This document shows positions 43,589 through 52,155 of a DNA stretch of 64,000 nt, piece after piece. Origin of the DNA: JAFAZI01 sp035501255 (GTDB lineage: Bacteria > Actinomycetota > Actinomycetes > JAFAQI01); contig DATJWM010000060.1 in NCBI GenBank assembly GCA_035501255.1, positions 1 to 64,000 of the forward strand, in the 5' to 3' direction. A program made the translations under genes and the position numbers. The notes beneath the pieces were generated by a model. It was given only the letters and a program-made list of their open reading frames with translations. It did not search any database and was not told the DNA's origin. How positions within the stretch are numbered: position 1 is the first letter of the stretch; each line of letters starts with the position of its first letter.

Positions 43589-44893
43589 ATGAGCGACGTA
43601 CTCGACCGGTTCGCCGTCGCGCCCACGTCGACGACGACCGCGCGGCCGACCCTCGCTTCGCCGGCCGGCTCATCGCCGCGCGCCGGCATTCGCCTGACCC
43701 CGGCGGCGGCGACCTGGGCGCGGGGCGCGCTGGCCGCGGTCTGGTCCGTCAGCGTTGGGCTGGCCTCGTTGACCGTGCTCGCGTTGGTCGTGTGGGCGGC
43801 CGACTCGCAGTCGAACGCGAGCGCCGGGGCGGCGGTGCGATTCGCGGCCCAGATCTGGCTCCTCGCACAGCGCACGCCGTTGCACACGCACGGGGGGACC
43901 GTCACGATCCCGCCGCTCGCGCTGACCGCGGCGATCGGCGTACTGCTCGCCCGGGGTGCCGCGCTCGCGACCCGACACAACCCGAACCGGGATCAGCGCA
44001 CGGTGGTCACGATCGCCCTCTCCGTGGCGGTGCCCTACGCAATCCTCACCGGCGTGGTGGCGGCGGTGTCCTCGTCGTCGACGTTCGCCCCATCGGCAGG
44101 CGCGGCCACGGTTTGCGGCTTTCTGGTCGCAATGATCGCTGCACTCGTCGGTTCCGCCCGGGAAGCCACGGTCATCGGGCCGATCTGGCGCACCTTGCCG
44201 GAAGCGGTCCGGGCGGCTGCGGAGGCGGCCGGCGCCGCGGCGGCCGTGTACCTCGGTGGGGCGACGGTCCTGGTAACCGCCTCGCTCGCGCTCCACGCCC
44301 ACCGGTTCGGGTCGATCACCGGCGCGTTCGGCAGCGGATCGGGCAAGGTCGCGGTGCTCCTGCTGTCGTTGTTCTATCTCCCGAACGCGATCTTGTTCGC
44401 CGCGGCGTACCTCGCGGGGCCCGGATTCGCCCTCGGTGCCGGCACCTCCGTCGGGGTCGGCGGCGTCCATGTCGCCAGCCTGCCGACTCTGCCCTTGCTG
44501 GCCGGCGTCCCCGGGGCCGAGGCGGACTGGCTCGTGATGGCGGTCGCCGCCGCGGCAATCCTCGGAGCCGGGTTGGCGGCCGGGTGGCGGGTGGAGGCGC
44601 GGATCGGTGCTGCGGCCGAATCACGCCTGGTCGACCAGGTCCGGTGCGCGCTCCTATCGGCCGCCTTGCTCGGCTTGGCCACCGCCGTCGTGGCCGCAAT
44701 CGCGGGCGGGCCGAGCGGACCGGGCCGACTGCGGGCGGTCGGCCCGTCGCCGTGGCGGCTCGGCCTGTCGGTTGCCGGCGAGGTCGGCGCTCTCGCGGTC
44801 CTCGCCGTACTCGTGTTTGCCTGGACCGGGTCGACTCGGGTCTGGCCCCGACTGTTCGGCCGCGGCGTTTCAGAGCACAACCGCGGCGGGTAG
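43589..44893 (+). CDS. PerM/DUF6350 family membrane protein
   Basis: The 434-residue product has about ten hydrophobic segments and matches, in character and position between sucCD and purN, the PerM/DUF6350 family (Rv0955 in Mycobacterium tuberculosis), which stabilises the divisome. The ATG is at 43589. The last codons (GRGVSEHNRGG) and the TAG stop are encoded by the GGCGTTTCAGAGCAC repeat, so the original C-terminus may have been replaced or extended by the repeat. Confidence 0.8.
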   Translation: MSDVLDRFAVAPTSTTTARPTLASPAGSSPRAGIRLTPAAATWARGALAAVWSVSVGLASLTVLALVVWAADSQSNASAGAAVRFAAQIWLLAQRTPLHTHGGTVTIPPLALTAAIGVLLARGAALATRHNPNRDQRTVVTIALSVAVPYAILTGVVAAVSSSSTFAPSAGAATVCGFLVAMIAALVGSAREATVIGPIWRTLPEAVRAAAEAAGAAAAVYLGGATVLVTASLALHAHRFGSITGAFGSGSGKVAVLLLSLFYLPNAILFAAAYLAGPGFALGAGTSVGVGGVHVASLPTLPLLAGVPGAEADWLVMAVAAAAILGAGLAAGWRVEARIGAAAESRLVDQVRCALLSAALLGLATAVVAAIAGGPSGPGRLRAVGPSPWRLGLSVAGEVGALAVLAVLVFAWTGSTRVWPRLFGRGVSEHNRGG

Positions 44894-45035
44894 CTCCTTC
44901 CCGCCCGCAGCGTCGCGGCGTTTCAGAGCACAACCTCGGCGTGTTGCTCGCCACTCGCCGCGACACGTCGGTGGGTCAGCGCGGTTGTGCTCTGAAACGC
45001 CGAGGGGCGTCGGTGGGTTGTGCTCTACAACGCCG
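44863..45035. repeat. Compound GGCGTTTCAGAGCAC repeat between convergent genes
   Basis: Four arms of the same family occur here: CGGCGTTTCAGAGCACAAC at 44863-44881 and 44916-44934, its reverse complement at 44984-45002, and a variant reverse complement with CTACAA at 45017-45035. The pair 44916-45002 forms an 87-bp unit with perfect 19-bp terminal inverted repeats. It lies between the convergent PerM and RDD genes and contributes the last codons and stop of the former. Confidence 0.88.
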
Positions 45036-45043
45036 GGGGGGCG

Positions 45044-45862
45044 CTAGCGCGAGCGGATGACGAAGTCGCCGGCGGCCTTGTCGTGCCAGCCCTGGTTGCG
45101 GTGCGCGCTGTCGAACAGCGGCGAAAGCCAGATCAGCAGCGTCAGGAGCCAGCACGCCACGGACGCGGCGGCCGGGATCACCCAGCGCACGAAGGCCGGA
45201 CCCCATCCGAGGACCTGAGCGGTGTCCGCCCGCACGACCTTGACCCCCACGGCCATCTTGCCCAGGGTCGCGCCCTTGACGGCGATCATGCCCACCTCGT
45301 AGAGGCAGGACAGGATGATGGCCACCCCGATCGAGGCGAAGTAGGCACCGCTGTACAAGCCACCGCCGAACGACTTGGTCGTGGTGCCGTCGGCGTTGAT
45401 CGTCGTGGTCTCGTGGAAGGCGTGGATCCCGAAGATCGCGATCAGGATCGCCCACAGTACGGCGATGAGAACCCCGTCGATGATCCGCGCCACCAGACGC
45501 AAACCCATCGGAGCGACCTGGTCCGGGCTCGGTCCGGGGGTAGGGGCGCCGTAGGGCGGTTGCGGGTAGCCGTAGGGCGGCTGCGGGTAACCCGGCACAG
45601 TGCCATAGGGCGGTGGGGTGCCGTACGACGGCGGGGTGCCGTAGGCGGGCGGTGGCCCGGGCGCGCCCGGGTAGGCGGGCGGTGGCGCGGGCACGCCGTA
45701 GGTGGGCGGTGGCGGGGGTGCGCCCGGGTAGGCGGGCGGTGGAGGGGCCGTGCCCGGATCGGCGGGTGGCGCCGGGGCCGGCGGGTAGGACGGTGGGGCC
45801 GGCGGGGGCGGTGCTGCTTCGTCCGGCTCTTGCGGCGAGTTCGGGTCGTCAGGTGTGGTCAT
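45044..45862 (-). CDS. RDD family membrane protein with Pro-rich N-terminus
   Basis: The 272-residue product starts at ATG 45862, following a GAGGGA site. The first 125 residues or so are a low-complexity Pro/Tyr/Gly-rich region with PPAYG, PPSYG and PQPPYG units. The RDD domain follows, with MGLRLVARIIDGVLI containing the Arg and Asp residues that name the family, ATLGKMAVGVKVVRAD and three to four membrane segments. Function unknown; transport has been suggested for some members. It is convergent with the PerM gene. Confidence 0.87.
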   Translation of the reverse strand: MTTPDDPNSPQEPDEAAPPPPAPPSYPPAPAPPADPGTAPPPPAYPGAPPPPPTYGVPAPPPAYPGAPGPPPAYGTPPSYGTPPPYGTVPGYPQPPYGYPQPPYGAPTPGPSPDQVAPMGLRLVARIIDGVLIAVLWAILIAIFGIHAFHETTTINADGTTTKSFGGGLYSGAYFASIGVAIILSCLYEVGMIAVKGATLGKMAVGVKVVRADTAQVLGWGPAFVRWVIPAAASVACWLLTLLIWLSPLFDSAHRNQGWHDKAAGDFVIRSR

Positions 45863-45927
45863 CGGGTCCCTCAGGTCGACGTCGCGGGAGGTCCGGCGCT
45901 CGGCGGGCAGATCGGGCCCCGGCGGGA

Positions 45928-46380
45928 TCAGGCATGGATGATTCCGAAGCGCGCAAGCTGCCAGATCTCGGAGACGCCGAGGACGCTCACGATGGCGATC
46001 CACCGGACGGACCTCCGCTGCCACCACCGCGGCGCCGCCAGCGCGCCGATCAGCGGCACGGTGGCGAACATCGCCACCGCCAATGGTGATGCGGCGAGCG
46101 CCGCGCGCGGATCGGCGTGCCCCAGGTCGACCGCGGCGGTCGTGCCTCCGCACAGTGGGCACGGCAGACCGGTGAACTCGCGGAACAGGCACAGGGTGGC
46201 CGGCCGGCGCGGAAGGTGGAGAGCACCCACGGCGAGCGCGAGCGCGGCCATGCCGGCGTATCGGACGATGACGACCCGCGCCCGCAGCGTCCGTGCCGGC
46301 CGCGGCGCCCAGCGCGCGGCCGCCGACCCGGTGTCCGTCCACGCTGGGGATGCAGTGAGCGCGACGGGCTGGGTGGTCAC
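45928..46380 (-). CDS. DUF2752 family membrane protein
   Basis: The 150-residue product from GTG 46380 has three hydrophobic segments and the family motif FTGLPCPLCGGTTA with its two cysteines. Function unknown. It lies 65 bp upstream of the RDD gene on the same strand and is divergent from purN. RDD and DUF2752 neighbours are common in actinobacteria in this region. Confidence 0.82.
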   Translation of the reverse strand: MTTQPVALTASPAWTDTGSAAARWAPRPARTLRARVVIVRYAGMAALALAVGALHLPRRPATLCLFREFTGLPCPLCGGTTAAVDLGHADPRAALAASPLAVAMFATVPLIGALAAPRWWQRRSVRWIAIVSVLGVSEIWQLARFGIIHA

Positions 46381-46480
46381 GGTCGAAGCATGGCAGAAAC
46401 CGCCGTCAACGGCCGGGAGGCAGCGCAGTATCCTGGCCGTGCTTCCCTGAGCCGTCCGCCCGAATCCCGCCCATCCTTGC

Positions 46481-46516
46481 CGCGACACCGAAAGATCGCG
46501 CGACACCGAAAGATCG
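46481..46516. repeat. 18-bp tandem duplication in the purN leader
   Basis: CGCGACACCGAAAGATCG occurs twice without a gap at 46481-46498 and 46499-46516, ending where the GGGGGAG ribosome-binding site of purN begins. Confidence 0.85.
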
Positions 46517-46527
46517 GGGGAGTTTCG

Positions 46528-47127
46528 CTGACCGCACGGCTCGTCGTCCTGGTGTCCGGGTCGGGTACGAACCTCGGCGCCCTGCTCGACGCCGCCGGCG
46601 ACCCGGGGTACGGCGCGACCGTGGTCGCGGTGGGAGCGGATCGGAACGGGATCGACGGACTCGCCCGGGCACAGCGGGCCGGCATCCCGACGTTCGTCTG
46701 CCGGGTCGAGGACTTTGCGACCCGCGACGACTGGGATGCGGCCATCACGGCGGAGGTGGCGGCTCACTCGCCCACGCTCGTGGTATCGGCCGGGTTCATG
46801 AAGATCCTCGGCAAGCGCTTTCTCGATGAGTTCACGACCGTCAACACCCATCCAGCCCTGTTGCCGTCGTTCCCGGGGGCGCACGCGGTTCGCGACGCGC
46901 TGGATCACGGCGTACGGATCACCGGCGCGACGGTGCATCTCCTCGACTCCGGGGTCGACACCGGGCCGATCATCGACCAGGTCGCCATCCAGATCGAGGA
47001 CGGCGACACCGAGGCGTCCTTGCACGAACGGATCAAGGTGGTCGAGCGCGCCATGCTGGTGGACACGATCGGACGGATGGCACGCCATGGCTGGCAGGTC
47101 GAGGACAGAAAGGTCACCATCGGATGA
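46528..47127 (+). CDS. purN: Phosphoribosylglycinamide formyltransferase, probable CTG start
   Basis: PurN formylates GAR in de novo purine synthesis. The 199-residue product has the normal length when started at CTG 46528: TARLVVLVSGSGTNLGALLD, SAGFMKILG, NTHPALLPSFPGAHA, GATVHLLDSGVDTGPIIDQ. There is no ATG or GTG at the expected place; GGGGGAG at 46516-46522 lies 5 bases before the CTG, an ideal spacing. TTG 46477 would add 17 Arg/Lys-rich residues, and GTG 46552 would delete the first beta strand. The stop overlaps purH (ATGA). Confidence 0.93.
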   Translation: MTARLVVLVSGSGTNLGALLDAAGDPGYGATVVAVGADRNGIDGLARAQRAGIPTFVCRVEDFATRDDWDAAITAEVAAHSPTLVVSAGFMKILGKRFLDEFTTVNTHPALLPSFPGAHAVRDALDHGVRITGATVHLLDSGVDTGPIIDQVAIQIEDGDTEASLHERIKVVERAMLVDTIGRMARHGWQVEDRKVTIG

Positions 47128-48680
47128 GCGAGTACCGGCCGATCAAACGAGCGCTGGTGAGCGTCTACGACAAAGCCGGGCTGGAGGAGCTCGGGCGGGC
47201 GCTCGCGGGCGCTGGTGTCGAGGTGGTGTCGACCGGCTCGACCGCGGCCCGCCTCCGTGCCGCCGGGATCGCCGTGACGCCGGTCGAAGAGCTGACCGGA
47301 TTCCCCGAGTGCCTCGATGGTCGGGTCAAGACGTTGCATCCGCTCGTGCATGCCGGAATCCTCGCCGACCTTCGCAAGGACGATCATGCGAAGCAACTCG
47401 ATGATCTGGGTGTCGCCCCGTTTGACCTCGTCGTGGTCAACCTCTACCCGTTCCAGGCGACGGTCGACTCGGGGGCCGCCGAGGACGAGTGTGTCGAGCA
47501 GATCGACATCGGCGGCCCGACGATGGTGCGAGCGGCCGCGAAGAACCATCCCTCGGTCGCCGTGGTCACCGATCCGGGCTCGTACCCGAGCGTCATCGAC
47601 GCAATCGCCGCGGGTGGCTTCACCCTCGATGAGCGTCGCCGGCTCGCGGCGCGCGCTTTCGAGCACACCGCGGCCTACGACGTCGCGGTGGCGTCGTGGA
47701 TGGGCAGTGTCCTCGCGCCCACCACGGACGGCAGCGGCCTGCCGGCATGGGCCGGTGCGACCTGGGAGCGGGCGGCGGTTCTCCGGTACGGCGAGAACCC
47801 GCACCAGGAGGCGGCGCTGTACCGCGATGGGCGGCCGGGTCTTGCGGCCGCCCAGCAGGTGCACGGTCCCGACCTGTCTTACAACAACTACACCGATACC
47901 GACGCGGCTCGCCGCGCGGCCTACGACTTCGAGGCACCCTGTGTCGCCATCATCAAGCACGCCAACCCGTGTGGCATCGCGGTGGGTGCCGACATCGCCG
48001 AGGCGCATCGGCTGGCGCACGCCTGCGACCCCGGATCGGCGTACGGCGGGGTGATCGCGGCCAACCGCACGGTGACCAAGGTGCTCGCCGAGCAGCTGTC
48101 CGGGGTGCTCACCGAGGTGATCTGTGCGCCGGACTACGAGGAGGCCGCGCTCGAGATCTTCCGCGGCAAATCCAAGCTGCGGGTGCTGACCTGTCCACCC
48201 GACTCTCGCGCCGAGGCCTATGAGCGGCGACCGATCAGCGGCGGTCTGCTCATCCAGACCGTCGACCGGATCGATGCTCCGGGTGACGATCCGTCCACCT
48301 GGACGTTGCAGGCGGGTCGGCCGGCCGATGCGGACACCCTCGCCGACCTGTCGTTCGCGTGGCGGGCCTGCCGCTCAGTCAAGTCGAACGCCATCGTGCT
48401 CGCCGACGGGGGCGCCACCGTCGGCGTCGGGATGGGTCAGGTGAACCGGGTCGATTCGGCCCGGCTGGCGGTCACGCGGGCCGGGGACCGGGCCACCGGC
48501 GCGGTCGGCGCCAGCGACGCCTTCTTCCCGTTCCCGGATGGGCTGCAGGTGCTGATCGACGGTGGGGTTCGGGCAGTGGTGGAGCCGGGCGGGTCGATTC
48601 GCGATGATCAGGCGATCGAGGCGGCGACGGCGGCCGGGATCACGTTGTATTTCACCGGCACCCGCCACTTCTTCCACTAA
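47124..48680 (+). CDS. purH: Bifunctional AICAR transformylase / IMP cyclohydrolase
   Basis: PurH performs the last two steps to IMP. The 518-residue product has an N-terminal MGS-like IMP cyclohydrolase domain (SVYDKAGLEELG, STGSTAARL, DGRVKTLHPLVHAG) and a C-terminal AICAR formyltransferase domain with KHANPCGIA, SAYGGVIAANRTV and KSNAIVLA. It overlaps purN by 4 bp and is followed by a hairpin. Confidence 0.97.
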   Translation: MSEYRPIKRALVSVYDKAGLEELGRALAGAGVEVVSTGSTAARLRAAGIAVTPVEELTGFPECLDGRVKTLHPLVHAGILADLRKDDHAKQLDDLGVAPFDLVVVNLYPFQATVDSGAAEDECVEQIDIGGPTMVRAAAKNHPSVAVVTDPGSYPSVIDAIAAGGFTLDERRRLAARAFEHTAAYDVAVASWMGSVLAPTTDGSGLPAWAGATWERAAVLRYGENPHQEAALYRDGRPGLAAAQQVHGPDLSYNNYTDTDAARRAAYDFEAPCVAIIKHANPCGIAVGADIAEAHRLAHACDPGSAYGGVIAANRTVTKVLAEQLSGVLTEVICAPDYEEAALEIFRGKSKLRVLTCPPDSRAEAYERRPISGGLLIQTVDRIDAPGDDPSTWTLQAGRPADADTLADLSFAWRACRSVKSNAIVLADGGATVGVGMGQVNRVDSARLAVTRAGDRATGAVGASDAFFPFPDGLQVLIDGGVRAVVEPGGSIRDDQAIEAATAAGITLYFTGTRHFFH

Positions 48681-48686
48681 CGAACC

Positions 48687-48728
48687 TGTCAGACTCTGCG
48701 CCGGTCAGAGGCGGCGCAGAATCTGACA
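48687..48728 (+). terminator. Hairpin between purH and folD
   Basis: The arms 48687-48702 and 48713-48728 pair over 16 bp with one mismatch (GACTC against GAATC); the loop is 10 bases. It begins 6 bp after the purH stop and ends 5 bp before the AGGAG site of folD. It may terminate purH, but its position also allows it to act on folD expression. Confidence 0.75.
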
Positions 48729-48743
48729 AGTCAGGAGATCCAG

Positions 48744-49610
48744 ATGACTGCGCGGATGCTGCCCGGAGCGCCCGTGGCCGAGGCAGTGCTTGCCGATCTC
48801 GGGCCGCGGATCGCCGCGCTCGTCGCGGCCGGTCACCCGCCCGGCCTCGGCACGATCCTTGTCGGTGACGACTCGGCCAGCGCGGGTTACATCCGGGTCA
48901 AGCAGGAGAAGGCGGCCGAACTCGGCCTGACCTCACCGCATATTCACCTCCCCCAGGACGCGAGCCAAAGTGACCTGATCGCCGCGATCCGGGAGTTCAA
49001 CGCCGACGACACGGTCGACGCGATGCTCGTCCAGCACCCGACGCCGCCGCAGATCGACTTCGATGCCGCGTTGCTCGCGATGGACCCGGACAAGGACGTC
49101 GACGGCTTGCATCCGACCAACATGGGCCGCCTGGCGCTCGGCATGAAAGGCCCGGTGCCGTGTACGCCGGCCGGCATCGAGGCGCTGCTGGCCCACTACG
49201 AGATCCCGGTGTCCGGACGGTCGGTGTGCATTCTCGGGCGAGGAACGACGCTCGGGCGCCCGCTGTCGCTGCTGCTCACCCAGAAGCGGCCGACGGCGAA
49301 CGCGGCCGTCACGGTCGTCCACACCGGCGTACCCAACTGGCCGGACTACACCCGCGCGGCCGAGATCGTCATCGCCGCAGCCGGTGTTCCGGGGATTCTC
49401 CAACCCGAGCACATCTCGCCGGGGTGTGTCGTGGTCGGAGGCGGCGTCCGGTACGAGGGTCGACGTTTGCTTCCCGATGTCGACGAGTCGTGCGAAGAGG
49501 TGGCCGGCGCGATCACCCCGCGGGTGGGTGGCGTGGGCCCGACAACGGTGGCGATGCTGTTCCGCAATGCCGTCGAGGCCGCAGAGGCGGCGCAGACGGT
49601 CGCGGGATGA
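48744..49610 (+). CDS. folD: Methylenetetrahydrofolate dehydrogenase / cyclohydrolase
   Basis: FolD interconverts methylene-, methenyl- and 10-formyl-THF. The 288-residue product has GYIRVKQEKAAELG with the catalytic Lys, VQHPTPPQIDF, DVDGLHPTNMGRL, the nucleotide-binding CILGRGTTLGRP and GGVGPTTVAML. The start is ATG 48744 with AGGAG upstream. The stop overlaps the DUF3017 gene. Confidence 0.96.
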   Translation: MTARMLPGAPVAEAVLADLGPRIAALVAAGHPPGLGTILVGDDSASAGYIRVKQEKAAELGLTSPHIHLPQDASQSDLIAAIREFNADDTVDAMLVQHPTPPQIDFDAALLAMDPDKDVDGLHPTNMGRLALGMKGPVPCTPAGIEALLAHYEIPVSGRSVCILGRGTTLGRPLSLLLTQKRPTANAAVTVVHTGVPNWPDYTRAAEIVIAAAGVPGILQPEHISPGCVVVGGGVRYEGRRLLPDVDESCEEVAGAITPRVGGVGPTTVAMLFRNAVEAAEAAQTVAG

Positions 49611-49942
49611 CTACCCCGACTGGCGAGGAGCCCGGCGAGGGCCCTGGCGATGAGCCGGAATCGGGGAGCCCGCCGCAGCGTCGCCGGACCGATCCGCTCA
49701 CCTTCGTCGTCGGGATCGTCGCGCTCGGGGTTCTCATCGCCGCGTTGCACCAGCCGCGCGCCGGGATGTTTGTCGCCGCAGGCGGGCTCGGTCTCGCGAC
49801 CATCCTGCGAGCGGTGTTGACCCCGGAGCGGGCGGGATCGCTGGTCGTGCGGCGCCGACGGATCGACATCGTGGTACTGGGCGGGTTGGCGCTGGGTCTG
49901 GGGATCATGGCCGCGGTGACTCCCTTCCCGCACAGCGCCTGA
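49607..49942 (+). CDS. DUF3017 family membrane protein
   Basis: The 111-residue product (ATG 49607, overlapping the folD stop as ATGA) has a charged N-terminus and three hydrophobic segments. Its place between folD and the dehydrogenase genes matches the actinobacterial DUF3017 family of unknown function. Confidence 0.78.
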   Translation: MTTPTGEEPGEGPGDEPESGSPPQRRRTDPLTFVVGIVALGVLIAALHQPRAGMFVAAGGLGLATILRAVLTPERAGSLVVRRRRIDIVVLGGLALGLGIMAAVTPFPHSA

Positions 49943-50028
49943 TGCCCGCCCGCAAGCCGTACCGCCGTACTGTTTAGACTGCTCGGAGCAGATCACGTGC
50001 ACAGACGCCCAACCACGCAGGAGCGCGC

Positions 50029-51132
50029 ATGACCACCCACGAGGTGACGCTGATTCCCGGAGACGGCACCGGGCCCGAGTTGACCGAAGCGACCCGCCGG
50101 GTGCTGGAGGCGGCCGCGGCGACGGTCGGGTCGTCGTTCACGTGGGACCGGCAAGAGGCCGGGGTCGACATCATGGAGACCGCCGGGACGCCGTTGCCCG
50201 ACGCCACCCTGGCCTCGGTACGCCGCACCGGACTGGCGATCAAGGGTCCGATCACCACGCCCATCGGCACCGGGTTCCGGTCGGTCAACGTCGCGCTGCG
50301 CTACGAGCTCGACCTCTACGCCTGCGTCCGGCCCTGCAAGACCTACGAGGGGATGCGAACCCGGTTCGACAACGTCGATGTCGTGATCGTCCGGGAGAAC
50401 ACCGAGGACCTTTACGCCGGCATCGAGTACGAGCACGACACGCCCGACGCGGAGAAGGTCATCGAGTTCCTCAATGGCCTGCAGGACAAGAAGATCCGCG
50501 ATCACTCCGGGATCTCGATCAAGCCGATCAGCGAGTTTGGTTCCGAGCGGATCATCCGGCATGCGTTCGAGTACGCGAAGAGCAACGGGCGCAGGCGGGT
50601 GCACTGCATCACCAAGTCCAACATCATGAAGTTCACCGACGGGCTGTTCCTCGCCGTCTTCCGCGAGGTGGCCAAGGACTACCCGGACATCGAGCCGTGG
50701 GAGAACCTCGTCGACGCGACCTGCATGGGCCTGGTGCAACGACCCGACGAGTGGGACGTTCTCGTCCTGCCGAACCTCTACGGCGACATCCTGTCCGATC
50801 TCACCGCGGGGATGGTCGGTGGGCTCGGGGTCGCGCCTGGGGCCAACGTCGGTGCGCACGCTGCGGTGTTCGAGGCCACGCACGGGTCGGCGCCGAAGTA
50901 CAAGGGCATGAACAAGGTGAACCCGACCGCGATGATCCTCTCCGGCGAGATGATGTTGCGCCACGTGGAGGAGGTCCAGGCGGCTGACAACCTCAACCGC
51001 GCGGTCTCCGAGGTGATCGCCGAAGGTAAGAGCGTCACCTACGACCTCAAGCCTCACCGCGACGATCCGACCGCGGTCGGCACGAGCGAGTACGCCGACG
51101 CGATCATCGAGAAGCTCGAAGGGATGCACTGA
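50029..51132 (+). CDS. NAD-type isocitrate dehydrogenase / isopropylmalate dehydrogenase family
   Basis: The 367-residue product belongs to the beta-decarboxylating dehydrogenase family: LIPGDGTGPELTEATRRVL, the substrate-binding Arg region LDLYACVRPCKTYEG, IVRENTEDLYAGIEY, and NLYGDILSDLTAGMVGGLGVAPG with catalytic Asp. The ENTEDLYAG and CVRP features fit an NAD-dependent isocitrate dehydrogenase better than isopropylmalate dehydrogenase. The ATG is at 50029. It is followed after 1 bp by mdh, so two TCA dehydrogenases are probably co-transcribed. Confidence 0.85.
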   Translation: MTTHEVTLIPGDGTGPELTEATRRVLEAAAATVGSSFTWDRQEAGVDIMETAGTPLPDATLASVRRTGLAIKGPITTPIGTGFRSVNVALRYELDLYACVRPCKTYEGMRTRFDNVDVVIVRENTEDLYAGIEYEHDTPDAEKVIEFLNGLQDKKIRDHSGISIKPISEFGSERIIRHAFEYAKSNGRRRVHCITKSNIMKFTDGLFLAVFREVAKDYPDIEPWENLVDATCMGLVQRPDEWDVLVLPNLYGDILSDLTAGMVGGLGVAPGANVGAHAAVFEATHGSAPKYKGMNKVNPTAMILSGEMMLRHVEEVQAADNLNRAVSEVIAEGKSVTYDLKPHRDDPTAVGTSEYADAIIEKLEGMH

Positions 51133-51133
51133 G

Positions 51134-52084
51134 ATGGGTAAGACGGTCACGGTCGTGGGCGCGGGCTTCTACGGCTCGACCACGGCGCAGCGACTTGCGG
51201 AGTACGACATCTTCGACTCCGTCTTTCTGACCGACATCATCGAGGGCAAGCCGGAGGGTCTTGCCCTCGATCTGAACCAGTCGCGTCCGATCGAGGGCTT
51301 CGAGACCAAGGTGGTCGGCGTGACGACCGGCGTCGACGGGACCGGATACGAGCGGACGGCGGGCTCGGACATCGTCGTGATCACCGCAGGGTTGCCCCGC
51401 AAGCCGGGGATGAGCCGGATGGATCTGATCGAGACCAATGCGAAGATCGTCCGATCGGTGGCCGAGCAGGTGGCCAAGCACTCACCTGAGGCGGTCGTTA
51501 TCGTGGTGTCCAACCCGCTCGACGAGATGACTGCGTTGACCGCTCTCGCGACCGGCTTCCCGAAGCAGCGCGTGATCGGTCAGGCCGGGATGCTCGACAC
51601 CGCGCGGTTCACCAACAACGTGGCGGAGGCGGCCGGCGTCCCGGTGTCGTCGGTGACGACGCTCACCCTGGGGTCGCACGGCGACACGATGGTTCCCGTC
51701 CCGAGTGCGTGCTCGATCGATGGCAAGCCGCTCGCCAGCGTCCTCGACGCGGAGACGATCGATCGGTTGGTCGACCGGACTCGCAACGGTGGCGCCGAGG
51801 TCGTGGCACTGCTCAAGACCGGCTCCGCCTATTACGCGCCGTCGGCGGCTGCCGCCCGGATGGCGAGGGCGGTCGCGCAGGACACCGGCGCGGTCATGCC
51901 GGTCTGCACCTGGGTTGATGGCGAATACGGCATCAGTGGCGTGTATCTCGGCGTCGAGGCCGAGATCGGGGCGGTCGGCATTCGCAGGGTCGTCGAACGT
52001 GACCTGACCGACGCCGAGCTTGCCGGTCTCAAGGAGGCGGCGGAGGCGGTCCGCGCGAAGCAAGCGGACGTCGCCCACCTGTAG
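51134..52084 (+). CDS. mdh: Malate dehydrogenase (LDH-like type)
   Basis: This enzyme oxidises malate to oxaloacetate. The 316-residue product has the NAD-binding VVGAGFYGSTTAQR, TAGLPRKPGMSRMDL with substrate Arg, VVSNPLDEMT and the catalytic His in TLGSHGDTMVPV. These residues place it in the lactate dehydrogenase-like malate dehydrogenase group, unlike the YxxMDH-type common in Streptomyces. The ATG is at 51134. No obvious terminator follows. Confidence 0.92.
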   Translation: MGKTVTVVGAGFYGSTTAQRLAEYDIFDSVFLTDIIEGKPEGLALDLNQSRPIEGFETKVVGVTTGVDGTGYERTAGSDIVVITAGLPRKPGMSRMDLIETNAKIVRSVAEQVAKHSPEAVVIVVSNPLDEMTALTALATGFPKQRVIGQAGMLDTARFTNNVAEAAGVPVSSVTTLTLGSHGDTMVPVPSACSIDGKPLASVLDAETIDRLVDRTRNGGAEVVALLKTGSAYYAPSAAAARMARAVAQDTGAVMPVCTWVDGEYGISGVYLGVEAEIGAVGIRRVVERDLTDAELAGLKEAAEAVRAKQADVAHL

Positions 52085-52155
52085 TCCGATCGACGCAACG
52101 ATCGACGGGGTCGGGTCCGGAGGATCGTGGTGGACATGACCGGAAGTGAGGCGAG

